Part shown: positions 60,156-64,000 of the stretch, one piece after another
Layout: each line of letters opens with the position of its first letter
Position numbering within the stretch: position 1 is the first letter of the stretch
Assembly (NCBI GenBank): GCA_963692995.1
Contig: OY843611.1
Coordinates: 930,001-994,000, forward strand
Origin: Bin87 sp963692995
GTDB lineage: Bacteria; Chloroflexota; Dehalococcoidia; Lucifugimonadales; UBA3495
DNA: 64,000 nt
Reading direction: 5' to 3'
Made by a program: the position numbers and the translations under genes
The notes under the pieces: model-generated
What the model was told of the DNA's origin: nothing
The model's input: the letters and a program-made list of their open reading frames with translations, nothing else
Databases searched by the model: none

Positions 60156-60157
60156 CC

Positions 60158-60697
60158 ATGTCTCACCACTACGACGACCACGACCACGACAAGCTTCTGC
60201 GGTGGCGGAATGACTTGCGCGACTCCACCATCGACAGCGACGGGTTCCCCGCCATGGCCTTGTTCCTGGTCAAACCCCAGGCCACCGGCGCCCACGAAAT
60301 CTTCCGCCGCTATCGGACCGAGTTCGAGCAGCGTGACGCCAGCTTCGCGCACCTCGTTATCTTCGGAATGCACGGCGTCTCCACCACTGTGAAAGGGTTG
60401 CTGGAACATACCGGCCTGGCTGAGGACGACCTGCCAGTAATGCTGCTCGCGCCGGCCGCCGATCCCTCCGCAGTCATCGCGGTGCGTCTGCCTGGTGGGG
60501 AGAGCCTGGAGGGCGGCGAGGATCCGAACGGCGACGGAGCCTGCGACTATTTGGCTCCCTGGCAGGACGCCCTGGACCGCATCCGAATTACCAAGGACGG
60601 CCGCATCTTGCGCTTGATGGGGGTGCCGGGTCGAAAGCTCAACGGACCGGATTTGCGCGAATTAGCCGCTGCGACGCTGGCCCCTGCCCTCCGGTGA
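60158..60697 (+). CDS. hypothetical protein with His/Asp-rich N-terminus
   Basis: 179 residues, not recognised. The first ten residues, MSHHYDDHDHDK, are rich in His and Asp and could bind metal. A conserved-looking core has FPAMALFLVKPQATGAHEIF, HLVIFGMHGVSTTVKGLL and LPVMLLAPAADPSAVIAVRLPG, suggesting an alpha/beta fold. The end DGRILRLMGVPGRKL is possibly a redox-protein-like tail. GGGAG lies before the ATG. It follows the PhnB-like gene with a 2-base gap, so the two should be cotranscribed. Confidence 0.7.
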   Translation: MSHHYDDHDHDKLLRWRNDLRDSTIDSDGFPAMALFLVKPQATGAHEIFRRYRTEFEQRDASFAHLVIFGMHGVSTTVKGLLEHTGLAEDDLPVMLLAPAADPSAVIAVRLPGGESLEGGEDPNGDGACDYLAPWQDALDRIRITKDGRILRLMGVPGRKLNGPDLRELAAATLAPALR

Positions 60698-60736
60698 TGG
60701 CGCAAAGCGCCGCATCGGCCCGGCGCGCGCGTTATC

Positions 60737-60745
60737 TGGTATCAT
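60737..60745 (+). promoter_or_regulatory. extended -10 promoter for the amidohydrolase gene
   Basis: TGGTATCAT is an extended -10 element about 72 bases before the ATG at 60818. No -35 match. Confidence 0.35.
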
Positions 60746-60817
60746 CGACTAGGTTGGCGACAGGCTGCGCCGATTATCTGCAACAAGTTGCCCCGATTAT
60801 TCGCAAGGAGCAAGACA

Positions 60818-61672
60818 ATGGCGGACCGGGCTCTCACCATCGATTGTCAAGTACACGCTTACGAGCGGAACCGCCCGGAACGCCCTTGGGTAGGTTTCCT
60901 CACCGGCCCGGACCAAGTCACCGGCGACGACATGATCGCGGCGATGGCCGCCGTGGCAGTGGACGGAGCAATTCTCATTTCGCCGTTCGCGCTTTACGGC
61001 TACGACGCCAGTTACGCCTTGGCGGTGTACGCCCGGCATCCCACCAAGTTCGGACTGGTCCGACCTTTCGACCCAAACTCTCCGGCCATCGAAGCGGACA
61101 TGGAGGAGTGGACTGCCACGCCGGGCGTGGTGGGCGCGCGGATCATGCTCGCTAACCTGGATTACGAGGCCGACCATCCCGGGCTGAACGCTATCTTGGC
61201 TGCCGGTGGGCGCGCTGGCGTACCCGTGAACGTCATGTCGGCCGGCAAGCTGCCCCTGCTGCGGGAACTGGCTCGGCAAAACCCGGCGACGCAGATCGTC
61301 ATCGACCACTTGGGGCTGGCGCAGCCCTTCGACCCGCCACCACCTGCGGAACCCTTCGCTGATCTGCCCAATGTGCTGTCTCTGGCGGAGCTGGACAACG
61401 TGGCCATCAAGATTTCGGGCGCCGGCACGTTGTCACACCAGCCCTTCCCGTACCCGGACATCAGGGAACCCCTGGGCAGAATATTTGACGCATACGGCCT
61501 GGAGCGTTGCCTTTGGGGAACGGACTGGACGAGAGCGGTCAACTTGCTGAACTACGAACAAGGGGTGGAGGCATTTCGCGTTTCTGATTGGCTCTCCGAT
61601 TCGGACCGGGCCACGCTGATGGGCGGCAGCCTGGCGCGGATCTATGGCTGGTCGCCGGAGGCGGACGCGTAA
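60818..61672 (+). CDS. amidohydrolase 2 family protein (TIM-barrel metal hydrolase)
   Basis: 284 residues of the amidohydrolase-2 branch (LigI / 4-sulfomuconolactonase / ACMS decarboxylase type). TIDCQVHAYERNRPERPW has the first metal His, but the usual HxH is QVH here. GARIMLANLD, IVIDHLGLAQP (metal His) and IKISGAGTL follow. LWGTDWTRAV has the catalytic Asp. Lactone hydrolysis in aromatic breakdown is a plausible activity. AAGGAG precedes the ATG. It comes 11 bases before the S49 peptidase gene. Confidence 0.9.
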   Translation: MADRALTIDCQVHAYERNRPERPWVGFLTGPDQVTGDDMIAAMAAVAVDGAILISPFALYGYDASYALAVYARHPTKFGLVRPFDPNSPAIEADMEEWTATPGVVGARIMLANLDYEADHPGLNAILAAGGRAGVPVNVMSAGKLPLLRELARQNPATQIVIDHLGLAQPFDPPPPAEPFADLPNVLSLAELDNVAIKISGAGTLSHQPFPYPDIREPLGRIFDAYGLERCLWGTDWTRAVNLLNYEQGVEAFRVSDWLSDSDRATLMGGSLARIYGWSPEADA

Positions 61673-61683
61673 GTTGAGCCGGC

Positions 61684-62745
61684 ATGGTGAATAGATTTTT
61701 AGCCCTCGGTGCTACCCTTCGAAAGGCTGCGGTCAGCTGGTACTTCATCGCGCCGGTCGCCGTCCTTTTGGGGTTGGCCATTGGCGTGTTGGCGCTGCTC
61801 TTAGTATATCCGGGGAAACCCCGGATTGGCGTCGTTGATCTTCCCTTCGTCGTCATCACTGATGATTCCGAGTTCATCATTGGCGAGTTCCTCAAATACG
61901 CCCGGGAAGACGACTCCATCAAGGCCGTCGTGATCAGGATGTCCAGCCCGGGCGGCGGCGCCGCTTCCAGCGAACGACTGTACTATGCCACCCGGAAGCT
62001 CCGTGAGGAAAAGCCGGTGGTCATCGCCATGGACGGCATGATGGCCAGCGGCGGCTATATGATGGCCATGGGCGCAAATTACACCTATGCCCAGTCGGCG
62101 TCTCTGGTCGGCAACGTGGGCGTAATCGCCTCTGCCGGGTCGCTGATCCCGCCTCCGTTGCCAGAGGCAATCGTGACCACCGGGCCCTACAAGCTCACGG
62201 GAGCATCCAGAAGAGACTGGATCGGGTTGGTGAACGAACTGAAGGACGGGTTCGCTCAAATGGTGATGCGAGAGCGGGGAGACCGCTTGCGGATCACTGA
62301 GGAGGAGTTGACGCAAGGGCGGCTTTACACCGGCGTTGACGCGGTGCGGTTCGGGTTGGTGGATGAACTTGGCGGCCGCGCCGAAGCTATGGAGAAAGCG
62401 GCGGAACTGGCCGGCATCTCCAACTACGGGATCGTGGACGTCAATGCGGAAGTGCTGCGGCAGTTCGTACTCAGGTCTCGCCGGATAGTTGAATCCGAAT
62501 ACGACGGCATTTTTCACGACCCCGCATATGCCTCAGGGCAACTGATGATGCAGGAGAACTCGGGCGCAAACGGGTCTCCGGCCGAACCGGTCCCGGCTCA
62601 GAGCAACTCCGAGTTGCACCGGCGGATGGGCAAGTTCATGCTGCTCAATGGTCTCGAAGCGACACAAGAAGACCCGTTACCCGAATTTCCGCTGGAAATC
62701 GGGAATCCGAACATCTATTACCTGTACGTGGGAAATGACTACTAA
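61684..62745 (+). CDS. S49 family serine peptidase (SppA-like), membrane-anchored
   Basis: 353 residues. One N-terminal membrane helix (about 20-42: YFIAPVAVLLGLAIGVLALL). The ClpP-fold domain has VVIRMSSPGGGAASSERLY, the nucleophile Ser122 in MDGMMASGGYMMA and the general-base Lys170 in TTGPYKLTGAS. GRLYTGVDAVRFGLVDELGG is also typical. SppA degrades cleaved signal peptides in the membrane. The last 90 residues, with YLYVGNDY at the end, are an addition that I do not recognise. It overlaps the next gene by 11 bases. Confidence 0.92.
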   Translation: MVNRFLALGATLRKAAVSWYFIAPVAVLLGLAIGVLALLLVYPGKPRIGVVDLPFVVITDDSEFIIGEFLKYAREDDSIKAVVIRMSSPGGGAASSERLYYATRKLREEKPVVIAMDGMMASGGYMMAMGANYTYAQSASLVGNVGVIASAGSLIPPPLPEAIVTTGPYKLTGASRRDWIGLVNELKDGFAQMVMRERGDRLRITEEELTQGRLYTGVDAVRFGLVDELGGRAEAMEKAAELAGISNYGIVDVNAEVLRQFVLRSRRIVESEYDGIFHDPAYASGQLMMQENSGANGSPAEPVPAQSNSELHRRMGKFMLLNGLEATQEDPLPEFPLEIGNPNIYYLYVGNDY

Positions 62746-64000
62746 ACTGCTGGGGGCGTTGTTCCTCCTGCTGGCCTTTGCCGGTATTGCATTCGGCGCC
62801 GGCGCGCTGACTTTTTACCGCGGCGGATACGAGCCGCCGCCGCCGGTTCAGGCCGAATTGCCGGAGCTGAGTTCCCCTGTGGTGCCGGGCAACACAGTGT
62901 GGGAACCCCCGGTGGCCCGTCGCGGCTCCGGTCTGCTCCTCATCGACGCGCTGCACCGAAACGCATTCAGGCCGGACCATATCTCGCCTTTGCGTTCCAA
63001 GGTGGCCGATCTGGGATACGACGTTGAGTTCCTCGGCGAGTTCGGGAACGTGAACGAAGAGGACCGGCTCTCGCTGCTTGAAGAAAAGCTGCGCGCGGCG
63101 GACAGTTTAGCGGTGATCCTTCCTCGAGCGGACTACACGGCGGCGGAGGCTGCCCTGGTGGAAAGTTTCGTCAGGAAAGGCGGCAAGTTGCTGCTCGTCT
63201 CTGATCCCGGTCTGACCCCGGCCAATAACACATTAGCGGCGCGGTTCGGGGTGAACTTCCAACCCGATTACCTGTACAACCAGTTTGAAAACGACCTCAA
63301 CTTCCAGAACATTTTCGTGAAAGATTTCCAGCCGGGCGAGATTACGGTCGGCGTGAATGCGGTGGCGCTGTACACGGCCGGCTCCATCCGTTCCACAGGC
63401 CCGGGCCTCGCTTTCACTGACGAGAACACTCAATCATCTTTGCTACAGCACGACGGCGATCTTTCGCCAATGGCTTTCGGCGATACGCGCAACGTACTGG
63501 CATTGGGAGACTTCACGTTCATGGTCCCGCCCCAAAACGCCGCGTTAGACAACGACCGGTTGCTGAGCAACATCGCGCAATACCTCACGGTGAGCGATCG
63601 GGTTTTTGAGCTGGCGGACTTCCCCCATTTCTTCCAAAGCGGCCCGGACAATGCGGTGGATATTCTGCCGACGCGATCCGAGCTGCTGACCAGCGGCGCT
63701 CAGGTGAAGAGCGGTCTGGCGAGCCTCGGTATCACCGCAAACATCAGCGGTGTGGAGGACGTCAGCCGCAACACGGTATTCCTGGGGCTGCATGAGGACG
63801 CTCCCCTGGTGAGCCGGTACTTGCAGGGCGCCGGGGTGAGTGTCGGCGAAGTGTTGACCGCGCCCTTTGTCCCGGACCTGGAGCTGAAGGATACCTCGAT
63901 AACCATATTGGCGCGGGAACAGGAACGCTACGTTCTGATTGTTCTGTCCGAAACTGCTGAAGTCATGGAAAAAGCAATAGAGCGGCTTTGGGAAGGCGAC
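62735..64000 (+). CDS. membrane-anchored GldG/DUF4350-like protein (3' end outside window)
   Basis: 422 codons open to the window end. The start MTTKLLGALFLLLAFAGIAF is one membrane segment or signal anchor. A Pro-rich linker (EPPPPVQAELPE) follows. Then LLLIDALHRNAF, LAVILPRADYTAAEAALVES-type and FVRKGGKLLLVSDPG resemble the class I amidotransferase-like fold of GldG-type or DUF4350 proteins, without an evident nucleophile Cys. A second alpha/beta part covers residues 240-420. Its ATG lies 11 bases inside the S49 peptidase gene, so translation is coupled and function probably linked. Confidence 0.8.
   Translation, partial: MTTKLLGALFLLLAFAGIAFGAGALTFYRGGYEPPPPVQAELPELSSPVVPGNTVWEPPVARRGSGLLLIDALHRNAFRPDHISPLRSKVADLGYDVEFLGEFGNVNEEDRLSLLEEKLRAADSLAVILPRADYTAAEAALVESFVRKGGKLLLVSDPGLTPANNTLAARFGVNFQPDYLYNQFENDLNFQNIFVKDFQPGEITVGVNAVALYTAGSIRSTGPGLAFTDENTQSSLLQHDGDLSPMAFGDTRNVLALGDFTFMVPPQNAALDNDRLLSNIAQYLTVSDRVFELADFPHFFQSGPDNAVDILPTRSELLTSGAQVKSGLASLGITANISGVEDVSRNTVFLGLHEDAPLVSRYLQGAGVSVGEVLTAPFVPDLELKDTSITILAREQERYVLIVLSETAEVMEKAIERLWEGD

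Overview
The window is GC-rich bacterial chromosome, densely coded on both strands, with no prophage, insertion sequence or CRISPR array that I can recognise. Housekeeping genes (clpC, argS, hisS, hisF, hisIE, zwf, gnd, pgi, priA, rplS, uvrB, ruvA, ruvC, yebC) are mixed with small-molecule catabolic families: CaiB/BaiF CoA transferase, crotonases, acyl-CoA synthetase, LLM flavin oxidoreductase, VOC proteins, amidohydrolases, TPP enzyme and carboxymuconolactone decarboxylase. The TSS-proximal motifs are sigma70-like and ribosome binding sites are GGAGG-type. This mixture is what I associate with uncultured Chloroflexota (SAR202 / Dehalococcoidia-like marine or sponge-associated lineages). That placement is inference and was not tested.

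Layout. 1-2.2 kb: 3'-truncated clpC, then a solitary 5S rRNA gene with its own promoter and terminator, back to back with tRNA-Lys. 2.2-9.5 kb: acetyltransferase, SDR, dienelactone hydrolase, a minus-strand operon (N-acyl-D-amino-acid deacylase, Nudix, odd glutamine amidotransferase) and a double-domain CMD protein. 9.5-13.7 kb: pgi-gnd-zwf operon, the oxidative pentose phosphate entry. 14.6-18.4 kb: two overlapping ABC exporter half-transporters with the asymmetric ATP sites of a heterodimer. 18.6-28.4 kb: argS, VOC, S51-like peptidase, hisF-HAD-hisIE, GlcG-like protein, cyclase, hisS, CoA transferase. 28.5-38.6 kb: tRNA-Asp, a repeat-rich lipoprotein, a plus-strand catabolic run (crotonase, PHP, crotonase, acyl-CoA ligase, ketopantoate-reductase-like), then TPR, TPP enzyme and lipoprotein on the minus strand.

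38.7-50.5 kb: MITE-like repeats, priA, rplS, a Panacea-domain antitoxin-like gene, NHL propeller, a broken restriction/methylase-like gene ending in a repeat, an ATL-type DNA repair protein, LLM oxidoreductase, a degenerate response regulator, and a two-gene D-glutamate-cyclase-like pair. 50.5-52.2 kb: Excalibur lipoprotein and an unrecognised zinc-ribbon/helical/barrel protein. 52.4-56.4 kb: uvrB and yebC-ruvC-ruvA DNA repair genes. 56.5-64 kb: MATE exporter, two VOC paralogues around a small membrane protein, PhnB-like protein, amidohydrolase, S49 peptidase, and a membrane-anchored protein cut by the window end.

Three copies of a MITE-like element with CTAG-ended terminal repeats, plus many short palindromes built on the core attcccgc-gcgggaat, fill the intergenic space. 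No single large new system stands out. The best leads are the heterodimeric exporter with a Met/Gly-rich leader, the split D-glutamate cyclase pair, the glutamine amidotransferase lacking its His/Glu dyad, the HAD protein inside the his cluster, the zinc-ribbon/helical/barrel protein, and the solo 5S gene.
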